From Ignavibacteriales bacterium (lineage in GTDB: Bacteria; Bacteroidota; Ignavibacteria; UBA10030), in the NCBI GenBank assembly GCA_016207365.1, contig JACQPU010000095.1, positions 1 to 14,619 of the forward strand: 14,619 bases of DNA, written 5' to 3'. This document shows positions 1 through 5,812 of the stretch, piece after piece; the stretch's first letter is position 1; each line of letters opens with the position of its first letter. The notes beneath the pieces were generated by a model, which saw nothing but the letters and a program-made list of their open reading frames with translations, did no database searches and was not told the origin of the DNA. The position numbers and the translations under genes were made by a program.

Positions 1-1
1 C

Positions 2-340
2 GGTAACGGTGTGGCGGAATCGGAAGTTGTGGACGGCGGCCGCGTACATACCATTCAGCTTGACGTGCTTAATGCGACCGGAGAAACGAAGCTGGCTCAA
101 AAAATGACCGATTATCTTCGCTCGCGTGGATTTGATGTTGTTGAACTGGGAAACCATCGCGGAGGGCTTGAGAAAACGCTGGTGATCGACCGGACAGGAA
201 ACACGCAGGCTGCGGTACAGGTGGCGGAGGTTTTGGGAGTGCCCAGGGAACAGGTCGTGCAGAAACTCGACAAGACTCTGTATCTGGACGTCTCCGTGTA
301 CATTGGTAACGACTACCGCGCCCTGAGGCCGTTTCGGTGA
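2..340 (+). CDS. LytR C-terminal-domain (LytR_C) protein, 5' truncated
   Basis: The reading frame is open from the left edge to TGA 338-340, so the true start lies upstream and only the last ~112 residues are visible. They match the LytR_C fold: a strand with 'IQLDVLNATGETKLAQKM', a helix, then 'LRSRGFDVVELGN', followed by a second alpha/beta half (AAVQVAEVLGVP) and a C-terminal strand ending 'DVSVYIGNDYRAL'. This domain occurs at the C-terminus of LytR-CpsA-Psr enzymes, which attach glycopolymers to the wall, and also as a small stand-alone membrane-anchored protein in several Gram-negative phyla. With the N-terminus missing I cannot tell which form this is. An internal GTG at 11 is in frame but does not look like a real start, since the frame continues upstream of it. 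The stop overlaps or closely precedes rsfS, so the two are probably co-transcribed. The biochemical role of the stand-alone form is unknown to me. Confidence 0.72.
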   Translation, partial: GNGVAESEVVDGGRVHTIQLDVLNATGETKLAQKMTDYLRSRGFDVVELGNHRGGLEKTLVIDRTGNTQAAVQVAEVLGVPREQVVQKLDKTLYLDVSVYIGNDYRALRPFR

Positions 341-344
341 AAAC

Positions 345-351
345 AAAGGAG
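345..351 (+). promoter_or_regulatory. Ribosome binding site for rsfS (decides start)
   Basis: AAAGGAG lies at 345-351, six bases before TTG 358. It is the best Shine-Dalgarno match near this gene and favours TTG 358 over GTG 337. GTG 337 has only a weaker TGAGG (324-328) eight bases upstream. Confidence 0.55.
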
Positions 352-357
352 AAACGG

Positions 358-786
358 TTGACAGCGAGGATGCTGGCGAAGGCTGTTGCTGAAGAGGCGA
401 TGGCCAAGAAGGCGCTGGACGTGGTTCTGATGGATCTTCGGACGAAAAGCGGAGCAACGGACTATTTTGTGATTTGTACCGGTGAATCCGATACGCAGGT
501 CAAAGCCATTGCCGATTCGATTCTTGACGGGATGGAAAAGCGCGGCGTGTCGGTGTGGCATACAGAAGGATTTCAGGCGCGTCAATGGATTCTCCTTGAC
601 TATATTGACGTTGTCGTGCATATCTTTCAGAAGAACATCCGCGGTTTCTATAATCTGGAGCGCCTGTGGAGCGATACAAAAATCCATCGCGTGGAAGACT
701 CCGGTAAAACCGTCAGGATTCTTCCCGCCGAAAAGACGAAGGCTTCCCGATCGGTCCGCCAGGTGAAACGCGCATCCGTCCGCTAA
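358..786 (+). CDS. rsfS: Ribosomal silencing factor RsfS (Iojap/DUF143 family)
   Basis: RsfS binds uL14 on the 50S subunit and blocks joining with 30S, which lowers translation when nutrients are scarce. From TTG 358 the protein has 142 residues. The family signatures are all present: 'DYFVICTGES' followed by TQV (residues 35-47), 'GFQARQWILLDYIDVVVHIF' (71-90) and 'FYNLERLW' (97-104). The last ~30 residues are a basic tail (many K/R) beyond the usual ~110-residue core. I chose TTG 358 because of the well-spaced AAAGGAG and because the protein then begins, as is usual, just before the first helix. GTG 337 would add seven residues (KTKEKR after Met) and overlap the upstream TGA by two bases, which would allow translational coupling, so it remains possible. 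argS follows after 9 bp. The family call is secure; the start is not. Confidence 0.93.
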   Translation: MTARMLAKAVAEEAMAKKALDVVLMDLRTKSGATDYFVICTGESDTQVKAIADSILDGMEKRGVSVWHTEGFQARQWILLDYIDVVVHIFQKNIRGFYNLERLWSDTKIHRVEDSGKTVRILPAEKTKASRSVRQVKRASVR

Positions 787-795
787 CGCACCCCC

Positions 796-2451
796 ATGAA
801 GAAGTACCTCGAACAAAAAATCCTCGAGGCTTTGACCTCCCTTTCGTACACGGATACGATCCCGACATTGGAGCGTCCGAAGCTGGAGCAGCACGGTGAT
901 GTAACCACCAACGTGGCCATGGTTCTGGCCAGGAAAGCCGGCAAGAATCCGCGCGCCATAGCGGAGGAAATCGTGAATGCTCTCCGTTTCGATCCCGGGA
1001 CTGTAACAAACGTCGAGATTGCAGGACCAGGGTTCATCAACTTTCGTTTCTCAGGTCTTTTCTTCACGCGCGGGATCGGGGACATCCTTAAACAGAGTGA
1101 GACCTTTGGGCGGACTGCCGAGGGCCGCAAGAAGAAGACACAGGTTGAGTTTGTGAGCGCGAATCCCACCGGGCCATTGAGCGTGGGACACGGACGTCAG
1201 GCGGCAATCGGGGATACCATTGCAACGCTGCTGGAATGGACCGGGCACGAGGTCACGCGCGAATACTACTATAACAACGCAGGCCGGCAAATGCGCAAGC
1301 TGGCTGAATCCACCTATGCGCGATATCGCCAGCTTTTCGATCCGTTGGCACCGTTTCCGGAAGACGGCTATCAGGGCGAGTATATCAGGGTCATCGCAGA
1401 GGAATTGAAGCGATCGCAGGGTGACCGGTTGCTTTCAATGCCGGATGAAGAAGCGCTGGAAGTATGCAAGGGAGCCTCTGAGGCGGCACTGTTCGAAGCC
1501 ATTCGCAAAGTCCTTGCACGGATGAACGTGCGTTTTGACGTGTTCTTTAACGAGGACTCCTTGTACACGAGCGGGGCGCTTGACGATGTCGTCAGCGAGC
1601 TTCGGACAAAGGGACTTGCCTACGACAAAGATGGAGCCGTTTGGTTCAAGGCCACCGCGCTGGGATTGGAACAGGATCGTGTGATGATCAAGAGCACGGG
1701 AGAGCCCACGTACCGTCTCCCGGATATCGCATACCATCGCGAGAAATTCAGGCGCGGCTTTGAGCTTGTTGTGGATGTGTTTGGCGCCGATCACATCGCC
1801 ACCATTCCCGATGTCCTCGCGGGCATTCAAGCGCTTGGATATGACAAGACGCGCGTGAAGGTGGTCATCCACCAGTTTGTGACGCTGTTGAGGGATGGAC
1901 AGCAGGTCAAGATGTCCAAGCGCCAGGCAAATTTTGTGACGCTGGAAGAGCTGATCGATGAGGTGGGGCCGGACGCCGTACGGTTCTTTTTTATCATGCG
2001 TTCGATCTCGAGCCATCTTGAATTCGATCTGAACCTTGCCAAAGAACAGTCCGAAAAGAATCCGATGTATTATTTGCAGTACGCGCATGCCCGGATCGCA
2101 AGCATCCTGCGCTTTGCGGAATCTGAAGGGGTGCTCACAGCGCAGGAGCAAAACCGATTCGCTACGGCCGATGTAAGCCTTCTCAAGGAAGAATCCGAGG
2201 TTGCTCTTGCGAAACTGCTGATGGAGTTTCCCGATATTGTGCTCTCATCCTGCATGTCCTTCGAACCACACCGGCTTCCCGGATATCTTGGCGATGTGGC
2301 AACGGCATTTCACAAATTCTATCACGATCACCGCGTGGTGGTTCCGGAACGCGATCTCTCGCTTGCCCGGCTCGCTCTCTGCAGAGCAGCACAAATCGTT
2401 CTGGCAAACGGCTTGAAAATACTGGGCATTTCGGCGCCGGAACGCATGTAG
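796..2451 (+). CDS. argS: Arginyl-tRNA synthetase (class I)
   Basis: This cytoplasmic enzyme charges tRNA-Arg with arginine using ATP. The 551 residues match the usual ArgS length (550-580). An N-terminal Add-1-type domain (about 1-90) leads into the catalytic Rossmann core with 'VEFVSANPTGPLSVGHGRQA' (117-136), the KMSKR loop at 372-376, and a C-terminal DALR anticodon-binding helical domain starting near 'YLQYAHARIASILR' (426-439). The nucleotide-binding signature normally reads H-x-G-H; here the first position is Ser129 (S-V-G-H), with the second His132 kept. Other ArgS residues such as 'YYYNNAGRQM' (157-166) are intact, so the protein is probably functional. ATG 796 has no obvious Shine-Dalgarno sequence and sits 9 bp after the rsfS stop, which suggests readthrough expression with rsfS. 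No second argS is visible in the window. Confidence 0.97.
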   Translation: MKKYLEQKILEALTSLSYTDTIPTLERPKLEQHGDVTTNVAMVLARKAGKNPRAIAEEIVNALRFDPGTVTNVEIAGPGFINFRFSGLFFTRGIGDILKQSETFGRTAEGRKKKTQVEFVSANPTGPLSVGHGRQAAIGDTIATLLEWTGHEVTREYYYNNAGRQMRKLAESTYARYRQLFDPLAPFPEDGYQGEYIRVIAEELKRSQGDRLLSMPDEEALEVCKGASEAALFEAIRKVLARMNVRFDVFFNEDSLYTSGALDDVVSELRTKGLAYDKDGAVWFKATALGLEQDRVMIKSTGEPTYRLPDIAYHREKFRRGFELVVDVFGADHIATIPDVLAGIQALGYDKTRVKVVIHQFVTLLRDGQQVKMSKRQANFVTLEELIDEVGPDAVRFFFIMRSISSHLEFDLNLAKEQSEKNPMYYLQYAHARIASILRFAESEGVLTAQEQNRFATADVSLLKEESEVALAKLLMEFPDIVLSSCMSFEPHRLPGYLGDVATAFHKFYHDHRVVVPERDLSLARLALCRAAQIVLANGLKILGISAPERM

Positions 2452-2457
2452 GTCAGA

Positions 2458-2486
2458 TTGACAATCGGCGGAAAAATTCCTAGATT
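2458..2486 (+). promoter_or_regulatory. Putative housekeeping-sigma promoter of the polysaccharide cluster
   Basis: TTGACA at 2458-2463 is a perfect -35 match, followed by exactly 17 bp and TAGATT at 2481-2486 (4 of 6 against TATAAT). Transcription would start near 2493 and give a leader of about 150 nt before the first cluster gene. The -10 continues as TAGATTTTG, which also resembles the Bacteroidota-type TAnnTTTG element with one extra T. It lies in the only large intergenic gap, just past the argS stop, where a cluster promoter would be expected. The call rests on sequence match only. Confidence 0.5.
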
Positions 2487-2517
2487 TTGCGCATTCATCG
2501 ACATCGAATAAGGAATT
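2475..2517. repeat. 7-bp inverted repeat around the putative -10/start site
   Basis: AATTCCT (2475-2481) and AGGAATT (2511-2517) are perfect inverted copies 29 bp apart. The left arm overlaps the first base of the putative -10 and the right arm lies in the early leader, so the pair brackets the expected transcription start. A 7-bp pair is expected roughly once by chance in 190 bp, so an operator role is only a suggestion. Confidence 0.2.
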
Positions 2518-2588
2518 CCCGCCCGCCTGTTGTTACTGCACGAACATAGCCTTTCACGAAGCACCCGTCGAGCAAAGTTCAATTCAGA

Positions 2589-2618
2589 GGTGTACAGGAG
2601 GCATCCGACCCGTACACC
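2589..2618 (+). repeat. Leader hairpin with AGGAGG in its loop
   Basis: GGTGTAC (2589-2595) and GTACACC (2612-2618) can pair as a 7-bp stem with a 16-nt loop, 22 nt before the ATG at 2641. The loop contains AGGAGG (2596-2601), an ideal Shine-Dalgarno sequence, but no start codon lies 5-10 nt after it. In-frame TTG 2620 is 18 nt away when unfolded. There is no T-run after the stem, so it is not an intrinsic terminator. Any role in translation control is inference, and the stem could be chance. Confidence 0.3.
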
Positions 2619-2640
2619 GTTGTCCCCGCATAAGGAAGTC

Positions 2641-3117
2641 ATGACATTTACAAACGGCCCCATTGACGGACTTGTGGTGCGAGAGCTTGTTGCCCATGCC
2701 GATCCCCGCGGTTGGTTGACAGAGCTGTTCCGGAGCGACGAGGTGAAGGAAGAATTCATGCCTGTCATGGCGTACGTCTCCGCAACCTTGCCGGGTGTTG
2801 CCCGCGGTCCTCACGAACATGTGCATCAGGCAGATTTCTTTTGTTTTGTGGGACCTTCGGTATTCAAGATTGTCTGCTGGGATAACCGCCGCCGCTCGCG
2901 AACCTATGGAAATACAGTAACGCTGGAAGCGGGCGCCGGCAAGCCAATGTCGGTTCTCGTTCCGCCGGGAGTTGTTCATGGTTACAAGAACATCGGTGAC
3001 GCGGAAGGATGGGTGCTGAATTTCCCAAACAGGTTGTACGCGGGGAAGGGCAAGAAAGAAAAAGTGGATGAGATCCGTCATGAACTGGATCCGTCTTCGA
3101 TCTTTATCATTGATTGA
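2641..3117 (+). CDS. RmlC-like cupin: dTDP-4-dehydro-6-deoxy-sugar 3,5-epimerase family
   Basis: The 158 residues form a small double-stranded beta-helix of the dTDP-sugar epimerase type. RmlC landmarks can be seen in order: 'DPRGWLTELFR' (21-31), 'ARGPHEHVHQADFF' (54-67) with the candidate catalytic base His58, 'DNRRRSRTYG' (81-90), 'VPPGVVHGYKN' (107-117) with His113, and 'NFPNRLYAGK' (127-136), where Tyr133 may be the catalytic acid. True RmlC enzymes are usually ~175-190 residues with a longer C-terminal swap region, so this is a short relative. It could be a 3,5-epimerase, a 3-epimerase, or a 3,4-ketoisomerase of the FdtA kind. The likely substrate is dTDP-4-keto-6-deoxyglucose, made by the gene directly downstream. 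ATG 2641 is chosen because AAGGA (2632-2636) lies 4 bp before it and homology starts soon after; in-frame GTG 2590 and TTG 2620 would only add non-conserved residues. This is the first gene of the cluster. Confidence 0.85.
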   Translation: MTFTNGPIDGLVVRELVAHADPRGWLTELFRSDEVKEEFMPVMAYVSATLPGVARGPHEHVHQADFFCFVGPSVFKIVCWDNRRRSRTYGNTVTLEAGAGKPMSVLVPPGVVHGYKNIGDAEGWVLNFPNRLYAGKGKKEKVDEIRHELDPSSIFIID

Positions 3118-3123
3118 CAGATC

Positions 3124-4134
3124 ATGAATCTTCTGATTACCGGCGGAGCGGGATTCATTGGCAGCAGCTTCATCCTGTTCATGCTCGCGAAATACCCCTG
3201 GTATCGCATCATCAATGTTGACAAACTTACCTATGCGGGTAACCTTGAGAATCTGAGAGGGGCGGAAGGAAATCCCCGGTACACATTTCTCAAAGCGGAT
3301 ATCTGCGACCGGCAGGCGATGGATGAGGTTATGCGCAAATACGAGATCGAGGTTCTTGTAAATATTGCTGCCGAATCGCATGTAGACCGAAGCATTGTCG
3401 GCGCTGCGGAATTTATTCAAACCAATGTGGGAGGAACCAGCGTCCTGTTGGATGCCGCACGGGATCACAAGATCAGAAAGTTTGTTCAGGTTTCGACAGA
3501 CGAGGTCTATGGATCCCTGGGTCCTTCGGGGAAATTCACGGAGCAATCCCCACTGCATCCGAACAGCCCTTACGCTGCCAGCAAAGCTTCTGCCGATCTC
3601 CTTACTCTTGCGTACCACCATACACATGGCGTCCCTGTCGTTATCACGAGATGCTCCAATAATTACGGTCCCTTTCAGTTTCCCGAGAAGCTTATTCCTC
3701 TCATGATCGCCAATGCGCTGCAGGATAAGCCGCTTCCGGTTTATGGCGATGGCATGAATGTCAGGGACTGGCTGCAGGTGGCCGATCATTGTTCGGCCCT
3801 TGATGTCGTGCTCCATTCGGGCCGCACGGGGGAGATTTACAACATCGGAGGCTCGAACGAAAAGACCAATCTCGAGGTTGTCCGCCTGATCCTCAAACAG
3901 CTCGAAAAGCCCGAGTCGCTTATTATGTTTGTGAAGGACCGGCTTGGACACGACCGCCGGTATGCCATCGATTCTTCCAAAATTCAGTCGGAACTCGGAT
4001 GGAAACCCTCCGTGACCATTGAAGAGGGGCTGGCGCAAACCGTTCGCTGGTACCTTGAGCACCGGGAGTGGTGGGAGCGGATTATCAGCGGAGATTACAT
4101 GGAATACTACCGGAAAATGTATGAAGAACGGTAA
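3124..4134 (+). CDS. rmlB: dTDP-glucose 4,6-dehydratase
   Basis: This enzyme converts dTDP-D-glucose to dTDP-4-keto-6-deoxy-D-glucose with bound NAD+, the branch point to L-rhamnose and other 6-deoxy sugars. The 336 residues are full length for the extended SDR family. The NAD-binding motif GGAGFIG is at 7-13, the 'AAESHVDRS' segment at 82-90, the Thr-Asp-Glu catalytic triplet at 125-127 within 'STDEVYGS', and the YxxxK pair at Tyr150/Lys154 in 'YAASKA'. Substrate-binding 'SNNYGPFQFPEKLIPLMI' and 'VYGDGMNVRDWLQVADH' follow. The C-terminal 'WYLEHREWW' is typical of RmlB. The gene starts 6 bp after the cupin gene, and its 3' end overlaps the exporter gene by 14 bp. rmlA and rmlD are not in the window, so the final sugar cannot be assigned. 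Confidence 0.95.
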   Translation: MNLLITGGAGFIGSSFILFMLAKYPWYRIINVDKLTYAGNLENLRGAEGNPRYTFLKADICDRQAMDEVMRKYEIEVLVNIAAESHVDRSIVGAAEFIQTNVGGTSVLLDAARDHKIRKFVQVSTDEVYGSLGPSGKFTEQSPLHPNSPYAASKASADLLTLAYHHTHGVPVVITRCSNNYGPFQFPEKLIPLMIANALQDKPLPVYGDGMNVRDWLQVADHCSALDVVLHSGRTGEIYNIGGSNEKTNLEVVRLILKQLEKPESLIMFVKDRLGHDRRYAIDSSKIQSELGWKPSVTIEEGLAQTVRWYLEHREWWERIISGDYMEYYRKMYEER

Positions 4135-5809
4135 AGCGTCTCGGCAGCGAAACGGATCGCGCACTGCCGCGTGGATGGTGGCGACTGTCCTGCTCGCTTC
4201 TCTTTCTCCCGGGGACCTTTTGTCACAAACGGGCTCTCAGACCGGAATCGATCGGAGATCATTGGGCTCGACGCTGGAGCGGCTCTCAAGCCAGGAAACC
4301 CGCCCCCCAGGCAGTCCCGTTCCGCTTGAGGGAGTCGTGGATGAAAATGAATATGTCGTCGGTCCGGGGGATATCTTCAGCTTCCTGATTCCCGGTGTGA
4401 CAGTGTTTCCGCTTCAACTCGTGGTGAGTCCGGAAGGAACATTGGCAATCCCCAACGGAGGCGAATTCACAGTCCATGGAAGAACATTAAGGTCTGTCAA
4501 GGAACAGATCCGATCATCATTTACGGCTGCACGGCCTTCCCTCACCCTCCTCACCCCGCGGACGTTTGTGATTACAATCCTTGGTGTCGTGGAAAAGCCG
4601 GGGAGCTACGTAGCCAGCGCTGTGACGCGAGTGGATAAGGCCTTGGCACTTGCCGGGGCTTCGCCATCAATCGATCCGTCGGCCCGGCGTTTCTCGACGC
4701 GTCGCATAGTACTGAGGAGGACTGGGATACCTGACCGGATTGTGGATCTTGAACGCTTCTACGCCTTTCAGCGAACCGACGACAATCCGTTCCTGCGGGA
4801 AGGGGATCTCGTCATTGTGCCTCCGCGAGCGCTGGACCAAACGGCAGTCAGTGTGTACGGGGGCGTCCAGGCGCCGGGTCAGTACGAATTTCGGGACGGA
4901 GACAGTCTGGTCGCGCTGATCAAGATTGCGCAGGGATTGACCCCGATTGCGGATCCGACGGTGGTAGAGCTGACACGGCTTACGCCCGACGGTTCAAGCG
5001 CCACAAGCTTCGTGTACGATATAACTCCCATTATCGCCGGAAAGTCTCCTGACATTCCGATTCAGAATAAGGACAGAATTGTGGTGAGGGAAGTGCCGGA
5101 CCGAAGGGGGGATTTCAAGGTTGTTGTTCGTGGTGAGGTAAAATTTCCCGGCACGTATCCGATCACGCCGGACAGCACGAGGCTTTCTGATATCATCCGT
5201 CGTGCCGGAGGATTCACCGAACTTGCCTCCCTGCCAATGGCAGAAGTCGAACGAAGGCAAACAACGCCACAGGGAGTGCCGCTGGATTTGAGCCGGGAGG
5301 CTCTGCTGAATCTCAGGATGAACGATCAACTCGTGACGCCCGAAGAACGTGCGTATTACGATCTGGAAGCAACACTACGGCGCGGTACAGTTTCCGTTGA
5401 TTTTGTGGCTTTGTTCGAGCGCGGCGACACCACGAACGACATTCTTCTCGGTGATGGTGACGTGGTCTTCGTTCCCGCATCAAACAAGACCGTCTATGTG
5501 TACGGCCAGGTCGCCCGTCCCGGGTATGTCCCGTATAAAGAAGGAGCGAACCTGCGATACTACATCGAGAAAGCGGGTGGATACGGAGATGAAGCAGACG
5601 CAGGTAACAGCCGAATCATCAAGGGGAAGACTCGGGAATGGCTCGGCGCGTCCGATACTGTCATCGAGCCTGGAGATTACATCTGGGTTCCGAAGGACAT
5701 CAAGTATCCGACAGCGTATTACCTCAATCTTGTCAGTCAGGCCGCAAGCTTCATCAGCGTCGTCCTTAGCATGACTGTCATCATCCTGCAGATTACCGGA
5801 TCGAACTGA
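4121..5809 (+). CDS. Wza-like polysaccharide export protein with SLBB domains
   Basis: The 562-residue protein would form the export conduit for the polymer. A basic N-region (1-14) and a hydrophobic stretch (15-35) look like a signal peptide, but there is no lipobox Cys, unlike classical lipoprotein Wza. The Poly_export domain starts near 'EYVVGPGDIFSFLIPG' (77-92) and runs to ~150. SLBB-type repeats follow at about 150-235 ('VVEKPGSYV'), 243-325 ('YGGVQAPGQYEF'), 333-380 ('VRGEVKFPGTYPI', then 'RAGGF') and 457-525 ('YGQVARPGYVPY', then 'KAGGY'). A hydrophobic segment (about 534-557, 'ASFISVVLSMTVIIL') near the C-terminus looks like one membrane helix. ATG 4121 lies inside the end of rmlB and is the start that gives a sensible signal peptide; a longer frame from 4019 would only overlap rmlB further. 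The frame ends directly against the Wzz-like gene. The longer-than-Wza size and terminal helix resemble SLBB exporters of FCB bacteria (from memory). Confidence 0.9.
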   Translation: MKNGKASRQRNGSRTAAWMVATVLLASLSPGDLLSQTGSQTGIDRRSLGSTLERLSSQETRPPGSPVPLEGVVDENEYVVGPGDIFSFLIPGVTVFPLQLVVSPEGTLAIPNGGEFTVHGRTLRSVKEQIRSSFTAARPSLTLLTPRTFVITILGVVEKPGSYVASAVTRVDKALALAGASPSIDPSARRFSTRRIVLRRTGIPDRIVDLERFYAFQRTDDNPFLREGDLVIVPPRALDQTAVSVYGGVQAPGQYEFRDGDSLVALIKIAQGLTPIADPTVVELTRLTPDGSSATSFVYDITPIIAGKSPDIPIQNKDRIVVREVPDRRGDFKVVVRGEVKFPGTYPITPDSTRLSDIIRRAGGFTELASLPMAEVERRQTTPQGVPLDLSREALLNLRMNDQLVTPEERAYYDLEATLRRGTVSVDFVALFERGDTTNDILLGDGDVVFVPASNKTVYVYGQVARPGYVPYKEGANLRYYIEKAGGYGDEADAGNSRIIKGKTREWLGASDTVIEPGDYIWVPKDIKYPTAYYLNLVSQAASFISVVLSMTVIILQITGSN

Positions 5810-5812
5810 GTG

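Noticed and set aside
1435..2151. 238-codon minus-strand frame inside argS
   Set aside because: Fully inside argS, with no domain resemblance; shadow of a conserved gene.
2452..2530. Rho-independent terminator after argS
   Set aside because: No GC-rich stem followed by a T-run was found; the inverted repeat at 2475/2511 is AT-rich with a 29-nt loop and no T tract.
2530..2640. N-terminal extension of the cupin from TTG 2530
   Set aside because: The extra 37 residues are basic and low-complexity with no epimerase similarity, and ATG 2641 has its own ribosome binding site. The extension also lies in the expected untranslated leader.
4019..4120. Extended start of the exporter inside rmlB
   Set aside because: It would overlap rmlB by more than 100 bp and put 34 non-signal residues before a good signal peptide; ATG 4121 is more sensible.
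2584..4164. 526-codon open frame on the minus strand opposite the cupin and rmlB genes
   Set aside because: It is antisense to two clearly conserved enzymes, shows no recognisable domain, and its product is rich in His, Arg and Pro as expected from the reverse of ordinary codons. It is a shadow frame.
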